Assembly: GCA_011109175.1 (NCBI GenBank) | Contig: RDEW01000019.1 | Location: forward strand, 1,081,845-1,125,110 | Source of the DNA: Dicyema japonicum | Taxonomy: Eukaryota > Dicyemida > Rhombozoa > Dicyemidae | Length of the DNA: 43,266 nucleotides | Direction: 5' to 3' | Shown here: one piece after another, positions 19,990-30,654 of the stretch | Layout of the letters: every line of letters begins with the position of its first letter | Position numbering within the stretch: the stretch's first letter is position 1 | Translations under genes and position numbers: made by a program | Notes under the pieces: generated by a model | Told to the model about the DNA's origin: nothing | Seen by the model: the letters and a program-made list of their open reading frames with translations, nothing else | Database searches by the model: none

Positions 19990-20990
19990 AAGTTGGATGG
20001 AGAATACAGTAGAACGGATTATATGGAGGAGCAAAACTCTGGATATTTTATGATTATGGGAAAGGCGGGATATTGGTATATTCGCTAGTTAGCAATCAAA
20101 CCAGTGGTTGACTTTGTGATGTAGCTCTAGCGTACTATGGGGATGCATTAGAATGTTTAATGTCTTCATGACTTTTCATCCGCTAACTTTGTGGAAGTTA
20201 AGTCGATATTTGAAATAACCGAGATTACCCTGGTTAATTCCCGATCTTTTAGAAAGTATGCTGCGGAGCTGGTTTCCCTTACCAGCGCTGTTCAGATGGA
20301 TGTATTAATTATTAGTGAACAAACATAAAAAACCTCGGAATTATTAATATCCTAGATTATGATTTGATTGATATTCCTATGGCGTCCTGGTGCGATCACT
20401 GGTACAGGCACCTCTATTTTCTACAAGAAAAATATTAATACGCTTATGTCAAAATTTATTATCTCTGTATTTTTTCTTTTGTATAGGACCTTCTCCCCAG
20501 TAAATCCTCTCTCTTCCATTTCACCACAAATCGTACCGTCATGGACGGATGACTTCTATCGTCGAATTAATCTCCAAAATCGCATTTTAACTATAATAAA
20601 AATCAAAATTTCGACCTCTTCTATCTAGGAACCCGCCCGCGAGGTCCCTTGATTTACCGGCGATGAAATTACCGGTTACCCATTTCGAAGGTTTTTGACA
20701 GTGTCAACAACAGGAAAAAGTCTAATATTTGTGTGAATACTAAGCGATCAAATCCATGGATCACTTACAATATCTTGGAGTGTTTGAATTCAAAGGGTCT
20801 TCTAAAGATCACATCACAGAAGGAGAAAAGCTACCGCGATGTTGAAATTGCTTCTACGACATCACTGAGTCCGGAAACTTTTCTATGTTTATACAGCTTG
20901 TGTAGAACCGTTCCTGATTTATGGCTACAAGGATGATTTGAAATCGATGAGAGAAGTATTCTCGTGGAGCTTCTCGATAGATTGGGGAGA
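19990..20990 (+). mobile_element. LINE endonuclease and linker relic (in duplicated segment)
   Basis: A frame around 20205-20310 corresponds to the N-terminal endonuclease motif (in copy 2: RSLRKYAAELVSLTSAVQID plus VLIIS, compare S-x-R-x-K-x-x-E-L...D-V-L-I-I-S-E-T). Further along, NTKRSNPWITYNILECLNS (20733-20790) resembles the endonuclease-RT linker motif K-x-x-P-W-I-T-x-x-I. Stops and frameshifts are frequent. The counterpart is at 39150-40150. Confidence 0.5.
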
Positions 20991-21039
20991 TATGCTAATA
21001 AATTGGCATGGACTCGATTTAAAATCCAAATTACCACCT

Positions 21040-21880
21040 AATTAAGAGTGGTGCGCAAGATCCATTAAAAAATTATTGCACCACTCAAGGGGCCAATAAT
21101 TTGAAGAGGAGACATATGCTGTCTTGATATAGAAGACCCCATCAATTAGTACAAACTCGTTGGTTTCTCCCATTTTAATTAGTTTCTAGTTAGCAACGAG
21201 TTTGTTTAGATGATAAAATTATCTGTCTGCCTAAATGAGGGGTCTCAGAGGTATCAGAAAAGTAACAGAGAGAAGGAAGGCACCTTCCTGAAAAGAGATG
21301 CTATCCTTGACTCGTATGTTGCAGGTGAATAGGGATGTAACGGATTTCTCAGGACTGATTCAGTAGGTTTTCATTCAGCTACACAAGAAACAGTTCAGGC
21401 AATGTTATACTCTCTTCGTGGCTGTCTGATCCCGTGATGATAAAACGATGTCGTCTGCAGAAGCCAATAAAAGATGGGGATGTCAGCCTATAATAAGTTG
21501 GAAAGTACGACAGGAGATGGTCAACCCTGTGGTACTCAATTAATAAATAGTAGAGAGACTGATTGAATGTTTCCAAGGCATACTCTCCCCCTCCTCTTAC
21601 TAAGAAAGTTACCAAGTCAACTTAGAAATTCCCAGGAATGTCGTCTGGAATATTTCCAAGTAAGATTCTTTCTGGGAATGGAGTGGAGGGCTTTACATAT
21701 ATCCACTGAGCATAGGACGGTCTACTGATATCTTGGTTTATTGAAAAAGCCAGAGTTTCCCAGGGAGATTAGAAGACTGGTGGGTGATCGGTCTTTTTTA
21801 AATTAATGCTGGGACTATCAGTCAGGAAGATAGTCTTTTATTTCACATAGACGAGCCTCTCCAAAATTTTGGACATTGAG
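21040..21880 (-). mobile_element. decayed LINE RT domain
   Basis: On the minus strand, in several frames: SIPRKNLTWKYSRR near 21670 (motif A neighbourhood), KRRGRVCLGN near 21600, SADDIVLSSRD near 21440 (motif C) and SPEKSVTSLFTCN near 21330 (as in CSEKSAVTLFTKN of the intact LINE). A CTCTTAATTAG tail at about 21035-21045 suggests its 3' end lies at the left edge of the block. It is heavily mutated. Confidence 0.55.
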
Positions 21881-22364
21881 CATAGAAGTCACTGTAGCAA
21901 TAACCTCGTTACCCAGATTTTTCAGAAGTATGATAGGAATCAATTTTCTTTGTATTTCAGAAGTATCCTAGGAAGTTCATTTTCTTCTCTGTATTTTGAA
22001 TTCTTTAGCTTTTATTTCATTGCTCAACGATTTTATGTGGAGTCTTGGTTCAGGAGACAATTCCAGGCCCTTTCGAGTCGATTTCTTTTTTTGACTAGAG
22101 CCATCTACTGATATAACTGGTGTGTCTTTTTTGGGACAGTCATAGATCTTGTTTCCAAAATAACATTGTTGATTTACGTGACTGTTTTGTAAAATGGAGG
22201 ATAAACTCTCCAGCAGTAAACCAGTCGAACTTCAGTCTGTTAAATTTAGAAAGAGTGGCCAGTTGGTGAGTTTGTATATATAAGACGGTTTTAGCTTTTC
22301 TCAGATCTCCCTTTAATCTTCAAAAACTACAACTATGATCACTATTTGATTCCGGTTATTTTAT

Positions 22365-22680
22365 TATTATTCCCAGGATCACTGGGTCAAAGAGAAGAAG
22401 TAAAAGTTCTCAACTAACTAAGTGATACCAGACCGACAAGGGAGAGTACGAGTCCGGCGGGGTCGAGAATCTTGTACAGCTTTTCTCATCGGACATGGCA
22501 TTGGCTCAAAATTTTTGTATGATTGTAGATATTTCGATAGTGCATGGAACAGAAGGCAGCTCGGTACACTAGCCGCCTTTAAGAGTTTCTGTTGTAATTC
22601 TATTAAGAAATTTTCAATGAGGAGGATGGTGAAGTCTACATTGCCCACGAAGGACTTGATACGTCATTTTTAATTTAATT
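22365..22680 (-). mobile_element. LINE C-terminus with GIT-stop and 3' hairpin
   Basis: A minus-strand frame reads LIELQQKLLKAASVPS, then MPCPMRKAVQDSRPRRTRTL and PCRSGIT-stop, aligning with YRKCVGSRSEH...LLRDAGIT-stop of the intact LINE. After the stop TTAGTTGAGAACTTTTACTT leads to the perfect hairpin CCCAGTGATCCTGGG (22371-22385) and AATAATAATAAAATAA. This is the clearest example of the family's 3' structure. Confidence 0.68.
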
Positions 22681-24115
22681 TTGAACCAAAATAAACAAAT
22701 TCAGCTGATCCCAGCATCCCTTAGCAGTCTCCGCATCTTTTCTCGGTGTTCCGACTGCGTTCCTGGGCATTTCCTATATGGACGGGGTGGGAGTCCTTCG
22801 GAGCACTGTTCCAGTCGCCTCTATCATATTTTCTAATTTTCTAGGCAAGATTTCCACTCGAGAATATTTCCATAGTAGCTTTGTTGCCTTCATTTGAATG
22901 TTGCATATTTTGTCCAAATTCGTTGCAGAAAGGTTCGATCCCCAGATATTACATGTGTATCCTATTATAGCCTCGATGAACTGTTTGTATATGACATCCA
23001 GACCACTTAGATCTTTTTTGTCTCCTAGGTTTCCCAAGAACGCCTTCAGGAAGTTGATTTTCCTCGTACAAGTCAATAACATATTTTCAACATGTTTTGT
23101 GAAAGTTAAGATGGTGTACAAGGTAACTCCCATAATTTTCTGGTATTTGTTTTGCGGGATAATCTTTCCATCCAGTGTGACGTCAATTGATATTTTCCCT
23201 AGTCTTCTGTTTGTCGTGAATAAAGTCGACACCGACTTCTCTGGGCTAGCAGTCAATTGATTTTCCCAAAACCATAAACTTAATTTATTCATTGTGTTCT
23301 CTATTCTTTTCGTTGCTTTCAAAATACTCACATCCCTCGAGGCAATCATTTTATCATCAGCATACGTTAATAATAAGTCATCGTCCCCCTGAGGGAGTGG
23401 CAAGTCATCCATCATAACGTTGAACAATAAGGGCGTTCCCTGGGGAACGCCATTTGCTAATTGTCTCGATACGGAACATCGATTGCCATAGTGTACTCGT
23501 CGACCACTCAAGAAATTTCCCAACCATAATTTCAGGTTTGCGCCAATGTTCGACGAATCTATTTTGTGCGTGATAATCTTCCTCGAAACCGAGTCACAAG
23601 CCTTCTGGATATCAATTGAGCAAACAATCGTCTTTTTCTGTCCTGGTTTTTTGTTAAGGCCATAACTGGCATCCGGGAGGAAATGTCGTGTGAGTGTCAT
23701 AATCATCCTTTCTAGGATTCTTGTCTGGACGCACAAGAGCGACAACAGGCTAGTAAGAAGCAAGGTCCTTCCTTAGTTTTCCAGGCTTCAGTATTGGATG
23801 AATATTCGAAAGTTTCCATATAGCGGGAATACAGTTGAAGTTAATTGAGTAGTTGAAGATGCATGTTAGTGCTGATACTCCCACTGTGCCCATCTTTTTC
23901 AACAGAATAACCGGGATCCCGTCCGGTCCACAGGAATGTGTGTTCTTTGTTCGATAGATCTCCAAAGCGACATCTCCCGGTAGAACATACATTGTTGGGT
24001 GCCTACTTTTCGGCTTCGGATTTTTGTGTGGGAGAATGTCCATCCTTTGGAATGGTTTGTGGCTTGTTCTCACACAATGTTTGATAAATTTATTCAGATC
24101 CATCTCCTGTTCATT
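22681..24115 (-). mobile_element. 5'-truncated LINE (reverse transcriptase)
   Basis: The minus strand carries RT from the fingers to the C-terminus. From 24103 down: LNKFIKHCVRTSHKPFQRMD, HSCGPDGIPVILLKKMG and HPILKPGKLRKDLASY. After a frameshift at about 23755: IDIQKACDSVSRKI, ANGVPQGTPLLFNVMMDDLP, TYADDKMIASRD, KIMGVTLYTILTF, SNLSATNLDKICNIQMKATK, and then a frame change to PYRKCPGTQSEHREKMRRLL plus RDAGIS-stop near 22705. It is clearly the same family as the element at 6.87 kb. Motif C retains both Asp. The 5' end is lost at about 24115, as expected for incomplete target-primed reverse transcription. Confidence 0.83.
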
Positions 24116-24208
24116 TTAAATATTTTATAATAATTGTTTTAAACATTAGTTAATTTTTAAATTTATTTAAATCATGTGGTTCGTAATTTGTCATATTTTA
24201 GTATTTAA

Positions 24209-25015
24209 ATGGTTAAAGTTTTGATAAACGGATGTCTTCTGTTTTTGGAAAGGAAACTGTAAAGGCATTTCTCAATAAAGGATATCACGTTTTCGGCGTT
24301 GATACAAAATCCGAAGACAACGGTGATTTTAACCGTGGAAAATACGATTATTTTAAGACAGACGTACTTTGCCGTTAAATTGTAGGTGACTCAAGTAGAC
24401 GATGTTAGACAACTTTTCAAGAAATTCATTTCGACCCAAGCATTCCCCGATGTAATCGTGAATTGTTCTCAGTTCATGTACGTCTCAAACTGCTATAATA
24501 AATTTAACGACAAGACGTTCAGTCCGACCTTCTTCGAGAAGATTCAAATGGTGCTATTCCACTTTTCATTTCAGATTCACGTCATTGGCCCGTATAATTT
24601 GGCTTTTGAAGCTTGTCAGTCGTATATTAAACTTCAACGTGTATCTCCACTTTCCATTGTGAACACGTCGTCTTTTGGGGAACACGGGTGTGCTGGGCAT
24701 TCGGCTTTGGCCTCCACGGCTGCTGCTATTAATTCTCTAACCTCAGCCTTAGCTTCTTTCACCTCAGAAAAGAAGATCAGTTTTATTGCCATTTCTCCGG
24801 GTTTTGATTCAATTTTATATGTAGGCTTATTTGAGAATGAATTCCTGGAAGGTCTCCCAGAAGATATATCTAGGACATTTGGATATTTGAATTCCTTTCC
24901 TTATCGTCTTGGAAAGCCCGCTGAGTATTCCAGCATAGTGACTGATTCTGCTCTTAATAGATCTTTCAGTGGAACTATCATTCCCATCGACGGAGGAATG
25001 AGGTTATGTCCTTAG
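24209..25015 (+). CDS. HSD17B10: HSD17B10-like short-chain dehydrogenase lacking catalytic Tyr and Lys
   Basis: HSD17B10 is a mitochondrial SDR that oxidises 3-hydroxyacyl-CoA and steroids, and is also the MRPP2 scaffold of mitochondrial RNase P. After removal of introns of 22 nt (24364-24385) and 24 nt (24551-24574), the product matches human HSD17B10 to its C-terminus: KTDVTQVDDVRQLFKKF, PDVIVNCS, FEKIQMIHVIGPYNLAFE, LSIVNTSSFG, ISPGF, PYRLGKPAEYSSIV, FSGTIIPIDGGMRLCP. The NAD-type Asp (FGVD) and the catalytic Ser (NTSS) are kept. The region equal to the active-site Y-S-A-S-K reads GHSALASTAAA, so Tyr becomes Leu and Lys becomes Ala. N-terminus: MVKVLING from ATG 24209 looks like strand beta-1, but a frameshift at about 24233 separates it from SSVFGKETVKAF. 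Alternatively, translation starts at ATG 24232. Confidence 0.8.
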
Positions 25016-25089
25016 TCTTTTCACTATGTTGATTTTATGCCCACGTGATGACTTGTGTTAATTAGTCTGTTTCCTTATTAAATAAGGTT

Positions 25090-25340
25090 TCTGTAAGGAC
25101 TTTGTCGAACGGTGGAATACTCTCCCTTAGAGATTGTTTCTACTCCTTCCAAATTGCCTTCGAAACCTCTGGAGCGGTTGGTAGAATGGGCAAAGGAGAC
25201 TAAGATATCCTCTTGAATGGAAATGGTATCACACCTCCTGGCAATGCTTGTGTGTGTTTGAGGGAGGAACGTCGGCCCAAGTTGAAGTCTCTGTTAGAGC
25301 GTACCGGGTTCTCGTGAGTAGTTAGTTTGGTGGTTCCGTG
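25090..25340 (+). mobile_element. LINE C-terminal fragment
   Basis: The plus strand reads LPSKPLERLVEWAKETKDIL across a frame change, then NACVCLREERRPKLKSLLER plus TGFS-stop. This has the C-x-x-x-R-E-E-x-x-x-K-x-x-x-L-L-E-R tail of the LINE family in this window. The stop is followed by GTAGTTAGTTTGG, a variant of the TTAGTTAG motif. Confidence 0.55.
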
Positions 25341-25569
25341 CAACGGATTTAATCATCCTGTGATGGTAATACCGAAGTTGATGCTCAGGTTATTCATCAT
25401 GTGAGCTACTATTGGAAGTATGATCTCTTAAATAGTTGTTCTTAGAGTGTCACGTGGTTTGTTATTAGAACGGTAGGAATTTGGTCTCCTGCTCTTTACG
25501 CTTATCCAAGTTCCTCCAAATTTTGGGCAAGACGGTGTTCGAATTGAGAGTTTACTATTAGAAGATTCT

Positions 25570-26048
25570 TTTGGTTCGTGTACCCGATGTCTTCAGACTC
25601 CATCAAAGAAAGAGGACGAAAGGAAATAGCAATTATTAAGATGGAGACATTTAGTGTATTCACTAGATCAACCTTCATACCAATTAACTGGTTTGTCCTG
25701 ATTTTTACTTGTAACAATTTCAAAATTCGAGGAGGGGAAGCTACTGGTGTCAGACGTCGACTCCCGTTATTCTTCAAACATCATCCGTCACAGAAAAAAA
25801 TCAAGTCTGAAGGCAAGAAATACAAAAAGATCCTGGACCAGTTCAAATTCCGCGCAATAGGTGTCGAGACAACTGGAGGTATAAACAAATGTCACCGTCT
25901 TTTCTCAAGAAACTGGAACATTTGCCCACACTCAGAAGCCATGACGTCTACGAACATAATGGATCCTCCAGTTGATCACTATTACTATCGTGAGAAGAAA
26001 GCCCGCCATTTATGGGCCTTCAAACTAGTATTAAGTCAAGCCACTTAA
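25570..26048 (+). other. open frame of 156 codons, unassigned
   Basis: A continuous frame includes KKYKKILDQFKFRAIGVETT and ends PPVDHYYYREKKARHLWAFK. The segment F-R-A-I-G-V-E-T-T-G recalls a block found after the RT domain in some retroelements, but the match is short. The 3' half (from 25941) is shared with the second duplicate, where the upstream half is missing, so the frame spans the duplication breakpoint. Not claimed as a host gene. Confidence 0.3.
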
Positions 26049-27885
26049 AGATTCAATCAAGCAACCATTGACAAGCATTTTTTTACCCAAAAAATTAAAA
26101 TTAAGATATATAATCAGATATTTACTAAATCTTGGTAATAGACAAGGAATTGTCAGATCCCCGACCCTTCGGTTTCTCCTTACTCTGCCTTAATCTATTC
26201 AGCCGTTGGTTTACAGTCATCGTCGCCTTCAATAAGACCCAAGAACAAAAACCTTCAGTTTCTTATCATTAATATGATCACCGGGGAGATTTGATGCAGG
26301 TCTATTAATATAGTCCTTCGTTGATAGCGTGGGCGGTTTAGCACGTGCAAAGACCTGTTCCGTAGGTTTGCTAACGAGTTTACGAGACTGATTTGTCAGT
26401 CGGACTTTCAGCGGACCTAAAAAGATTATTCAATTCAGAACCTTCTCCTCTTAGCACGTGCGTGGATCATATCCTGATATCTTCGTTCTTCCCTGTCCAT
26501 TGAGTTGTAATCAGTCGAAAGATTGAACAGAGGACGGGACCAAGAATCTGTGATGGCGAAAACAAGCAAACCCATGATTTTCTTACACAAAATTCTGTTT
26601 TCCTTCGTTTCCTTGCTACTCCTGTACAAATACATGATCGATTTTCCGATCCGACTAATCTTAAGTATCTCCACGTCTGGGACAGGAAACTGAAGATTAA
26701 AAACATTCCTCAACATTCTCGAGAATTGGAATCAGCTGATTGCGTATTTGTAGAGTCGGAAGTGACCCATCAGGCAAAGGAGTGAGCCATTCCTACAAAA
26801 TGAAATCACGTAGTTACAGCGAGTGAACTAAGAAAGCCTCCTTCTATGAAGGCTGTTTGGAGGTGTTTTCTTAAATAAACAAAAATCTGTCACTTTTGTA
26901 GCTGAGACACGAGGTAAGGCAGCATTTGTAGCTTGCTTATGCCTGGCCTTCGATCCTTATTGGCTTCCCGATCGGCCTAAAAAATAGATAAGAAAAATGA
27001 TCGAAATAAAAAATCTCAAGTTATTTATTAATTAAATTAAATAAATAAAAATAATTAAATAAAAATAAATAAAAATTTTAAAAATAATAACAAATTCTAC
27101 TCACTGAGAGGCATTTATCATGTCATTTACAATTACGCTTATGTAGTCGTCATTGTCGTTTATTATATCCTCATTCGTTTTCCTTTTTCTCCTCGGAGTC
27201 TTCTGCTTTTTGAAAATTTTCATCATGGCATCAAAGTCCGTCATTTCGTCATCTCTATGAATGAACATAATGCTATACAATTCCCTGTGGGGTTCCCTTT
27301 CCGTTTTATCGGTTATTTTATTCTCTTCGACTTGATTGAATCCCTTTATTGTTAAATCGCGGCGAAAAAACCTCAAATTCGTCAGCGTCATCCTCCCCAA
27401 AGATCTCGTCTATCAATTCGTCACTAAAACATGGGTTGAGAATAATACCGATCGTATTCGATTTCGGGAGAAGCATTGCTCTCCTCAAACTCGGGGTTCT
27501 CGTTGTCACTGACGTCTGAAATTAGCATGTGACAAACCAGAAGGAAGAAAGCTCCCAACGTTGAAAAATTTCTCGTCGTCTGAGCTTTCGAGTCTAAAAT
27601 AGTTAAAATTAGCCGATTATTTGATGATAATAAGGGTATTATGCGCAAGTATGGGGGTAATACCCGAAAGGAAATGATTCAACTTGATCGTCCTGATGAG
27701 GATTGGTGGGCTTTTCATCGTCGTCAGCTAAAATGAGTTAAACTTGTTACATTTAGCTTTGAAGTTTTCTTGAAAATAACTATCAGAATCCATCACAACG
27801 AACAAAACAGTATTTATTTAAATTTATTTACTAATTAAAAAATATAAATATAATTTAATAAACCTGTTTTGCCACTGAGAAGGCC
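25941..27885. repeat. direct duplication, segment B, first copy
   Basis: This segment matches 40166-42134 in the same orientation (offset about 14.2 kb) and contains the whole IWS1 gene. Differences are scattered substitutions and small indels, mostly in introns and spacer. The right edge is at CCACTGAGAAGGCCGA, after which the two copies diverge. Confidence 0.93.
26125..27793 (-). CDS. IWS1: IWS1 transcription elongation factor, copy 1
   Basis: IWS1 binds Spt6 on elongating RNA polymerase II and links transcription to mRNA processing and export. From ATG 27793 the acidic N-terminus (LESSDDEKFFNVG, DELIDEIFGEDDADEFE) matches the Spt6-binding region, followed by GFNQVEENK as in human EFTGFNQEDLEEE. 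Then come RKTNEDIINDNDDYISVIV, the TFIIS N-terminal-type domain (DRRPGISKLQMLPYLVSQLQ; FIEGGFLSSLAEWLTPLPDG; ISRIGKSIMYLYRSSKETKE; SWSRPLFNLSTDYNSMDREE), VFARAKPPTLSTKDYINRPA and a basic end (NQRLNRLRQSKEKPKGRGSD...SITKI-stop). Introns of 22-28 nt join most exons; a few are about 70-110 nt. Lesion: at about 27112 the exon/intron border reads CTCA|GTGAGT, one G fewer than copy 2 (CTCAG|GTGAGT), so splicing there would shift the frame. Confidence 0.87.
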
Positions 27886-28489
27886 GAGAAGATAAAACGG
27901 GAAAAGTACGCGGTCCTATCCAAGGATTTTTTGTTTGTTCCACTCGCCGTTGAGACGTCTTGTTCCCTTGCGCCTGCTACTCTGGAATTCTTGAGTCGTC
28001 TAGTTTATTTTTGTCTCGAAATGCTACAGAATTTTCATTTTTGTCTCCTCATATAAAAAAAATTAATTTATACTCTTAGGCACATACAGTCGTTTATAAA
28101 GAGACGGAATGCTTTTTAAATGGCGCCCCTATTCTTCGGCAACCACCAGGAAGTTTAACAAAAGCGTCTGCTAGATATCGGAACCGAAGATACCAGCATC
28201 TGGTCAGTCTCCTCAATAAGAAAACTAAAAGATATATCAACTTGAGCTGGAGAATGAAGACGGGACAGGATGGCTTTCCTGAGATTATTTCTAAAAACTT
28301 TCCACATCTTCAATTTTCAGAGGAAAAAATAAATTTTAAGTAAGAACATTGTTGACCATACCGTCGACTCTTCGTATGATAAGGATCATGAGTTTATAGA
28401 TCGCCACTTTACACACGGAAGCTACGGTACGAAATTTCAGAGCCGATTCCTCTATATTTATGTAGAATGTGGAAGCTCGGTTCGTCTAT

Positions 28490-28580
28490 GTCTTTTTTTA
28501 CCCCAAGATCACCGGATTAGAAAAAGTTATCTACTAACTAAGTGATCTCGGTTTTCCGGGTTCTGGCTCTCGTTCGGGGT
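28490..28580 (-). mobile_element. LINE 3' end fragment
   Basis: The minus strand reads RTRARTRKTEIT-stop, then GATCACTTAGTTAGTAGATA, a T-rich stretch and a GGTGATCTTGGGG segment, with AAAAAAAG at the end. This is the same order as the other LINE 3' ends of the GIT-stop family, here badly decayed. Confidence 0.45.
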
Positions 28581-28744
28581 CTTCGAAGATCCAACAGAAT
28601 TGAAAAAAACGGGGACGGTCTCATTCTCCATAGATTCCCCGCATTTTTTAGATACAGTTGTTTTTTGTTTAATGAATTTTTATTTAATAAATCTTAATTT
28701 GATTAAAAAATTAAATTAATAATTAACTATATAATTTTTTAAAT

Positions 28745-29640
28745 GTACACGTGCCGTAAAGTTAACCTGGGAAGATTTTCTGAATGTCTTCAATAAATAT
28801 GATTCCAGTGACGTATACAACTGTGATGAAACTGGACTGTTTTTCAAATGTCCTCCAAAAAATACATTAATATTAAATGAACAAGACATAGCAAGTGGGA
28901 AGTTTTCAAAGGAGCGTATAACAGTGCTCTTATGTTGTAGTATGTCTGGTAAAAAAGGAAAAACCGTGAATTATTGGAAAATTCAAAAATTAATGAAAGA
29001 AGTCGATAATAGAAAAATTTTGTTACTTCTAGACAATGCTAATGTTCATTGCATAGATGAAATCTTCACAAACATTGAATTGTTTTTTACCGCCAAATAC
29101 AACATCGAAATTACAACCTTTGGATCAGGGGATTATAAATTTTTTTAAATCAAAATATAAAAAAGCTTGAGAAGAAATTTAAGCATGATCGAAACAATTC
29201 TGAAAATACACATGAGGAGAGATTAAATGAATTAAAAAAATCAATTCTTTACCTTTGATTATTGAATCGTGGGAATATGTTTCGTCAGATACAAAAAATT
29301 GTTTTGAAAAGGCGTTTAAAAATTGAAAATTACAGAGGAAGAAAAAACCGAGAAAGAAAATGAAACAAATTCGAATGCATCGAATAAAACCGATGCATTC
29401 TTCATCTTAGATAACTTCATCCCCAAAAAATGATTTCAATGACTTTTTACAAACGATGAAAGTTTGTTTAATGATGAAGAATTCTTGGAAAAAATCCAAG
29501 AGTCAAGTTTTGAAAGCTGTGAAAAAGATGGAGATAACAAAGAAACTCGAAAAAATAAAGGAAATTGGTTATGCAGACGCGATAAATCATATTGAAAAAC
29601 AAAAAATACTTTTTTAAAATACAGAAATAGTGGATTGTCA
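28745..29640 (+). pseudogene. pogo/Tigger-type (DDE_1) transposase relic
   Basis: The plus strand reads WEDFLNVFNKYDSSDVYNCD plus ETGLFFKCPP, then FSKERITVLLCCSMSGKKGK, KILLLLDNANVHCI and, after a frame change, GIINFFKSKYKK. These match the pogo/jerky DDE domain: first Asp in N-x-D-E-T-G-L, second in L-L-x-D-N-x-x-x-H, and the Q-G-I-I-x-x-F-K block. Sequence between GKKGK and KILLLL is shorter than usual, indicating an internal deletion. The N-terminal DNA-binding part is missing. The C-terminal tail (29160-29640) is full of stops. It is a dead DNA transposon. Confidence 0.75.
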
Positions 29641-29714
29641 ATTCTCGGAATGATGCGTAGTAATTTATTAGAAATTAAAAAGAGAAAATCGTTAATAACT
29701 GATTATTATTATTT

Positions 29715-30650
29715 ATTTAAGCACTTCACAAGAGCCATACTAATTATAGCCCCGCATGTGCAGCAAAAGAAACAAGGTTAGATGTCATCTTTTTCCATGC
29801 TCTCTGTTCCTAGCCAAGGCTCTCATGCTGTCCAGGTCGTCGGCATTTGTTAGGTTTTTTTTTATACTGACCAGGTCTTTTTGTAAGACTATTGGCAGTG
29901 TTGTTCTTGGTCTTCCCGATAGCGGCCTTCTTGACTAACATAGTATGTTTCCATAGATATGTTCGGTGGGGAAGTTAATTCCATCCTCAGCACGTGTCCG
30001 AAGAGCCTCCATCGGGATTCCAGTACTTCTAAGCTGATAGGTCTAGTGCTGCATCTCTTATATAAAGCATTCCTAGATATTCTCGTAGGCCAAGTAGTTC
30101 CTGTTATTTTTCTCAGCTGACCTCTGTGGAACGAGTCTAGTTTTTTCATATCCGCTGATGAGGTCGCCCAAGTTCCAGCGTTATATAAAAGTACGGGTTT
30201 TATGAATGAGTCGTATAGTAGGATTCTCATTTTTGTGTCGATACCTTTTTGATTAAACTATAGATTCTTCAGTTTAATTAACGCAGCATTGGCTAGAGTT
30301 TTCCTAAGTAAAATATCTTCGCTATCTCCCAAAAGTGAACCGAGTTTCTTTACTTGTCGCCACTTCTCTTCTATGACGTTACTCATCCTTCTCATCTCTG
30401 TGAGTTCTGTTTTTTCTCTGTTCACAGTAAGAAACCATTTCTTTAGTACATCTGGTGCTTTTCTAATAGGTTTTCCAGGACCTCTTTGTCTTCAGAAATT
30501 AGGTCTACATCGTCCGCGTAGATTACTTCTTCCGTCTTTCCTTGGTATAACGGTCTAAGTTCCTCATAGCGGCTTCCAAATAAATTGTGAATAGTAGAGG
30601 AGAAAGAGAGTCTCCTTGTGGAGTGCCCGTATAACTGATTTTATAATTAA
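29715..30650 (-). mobile_element. 5'-truncated RTE-like LINE relic
   Basis: In minus-strand order: TGTPQGDSLSPLLFTIYLEA near 30610 (RT motif B), a decayed YADD region near 30520, then VNREKTELTEMRRMSN and KKLGSLLGDSEDILLRKTLA, then the frame 29889-30230 with LLYDSFIKPVLLYNAGTWAT, LDSFHRGQLRKITGTTWPTR and LEVLESRWRLFGHVLRMELT. The 3' end has the hairpin tail CACATGCGGGGC...GGCTCTTGTG (29726-29760) and TAATAATAATAATC. It is the same family as 10245-12640, with frameshifts throughout. Confidence 0.72.
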
Positions 30651-30654
30651 TAAA

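Larger units (their letters stand above)
16870..21000. repeat. direct duplication, segment A, first copy
   Basis: This stretch matches 36005-40160 in the same orientation, offset by 19,140 bp, with scattered substitutions and small indels (about 1% by eye). It carries ALIX minus its proline-rich exon, plus the spacer with LINE relics. The left edge lies within the ALIX tail region. The right edge is at GATATGCTAATA, where this copy continues into a 4.9-kb block and the second copy jumps to the IWS1 segment. Confidence 0.93.
21001..25940. other. 4.9-kb block present only in the first duplicate
   Basis: Aligning the two duplicates, copy 2 joins GATATGCTAATA (20989-21000 here) directly to ATGACGTCTACG (25941 here), skipping this block. 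It contains LINE relics on the minus strand, a 5'-truncated LINE, the HSD17B10 homologue and another LINE 3' end. Only about one base of microhomology is seen at the junction and no target-site duplication, so it is not a simple single insertion. Confidence 0.85.

Noticed and set aside
25570-26048. 156-codon frame as a host gene
   Set aside because: It spans a duplication breakpoint, has no splice support and shows only a vague retroelement-like block.
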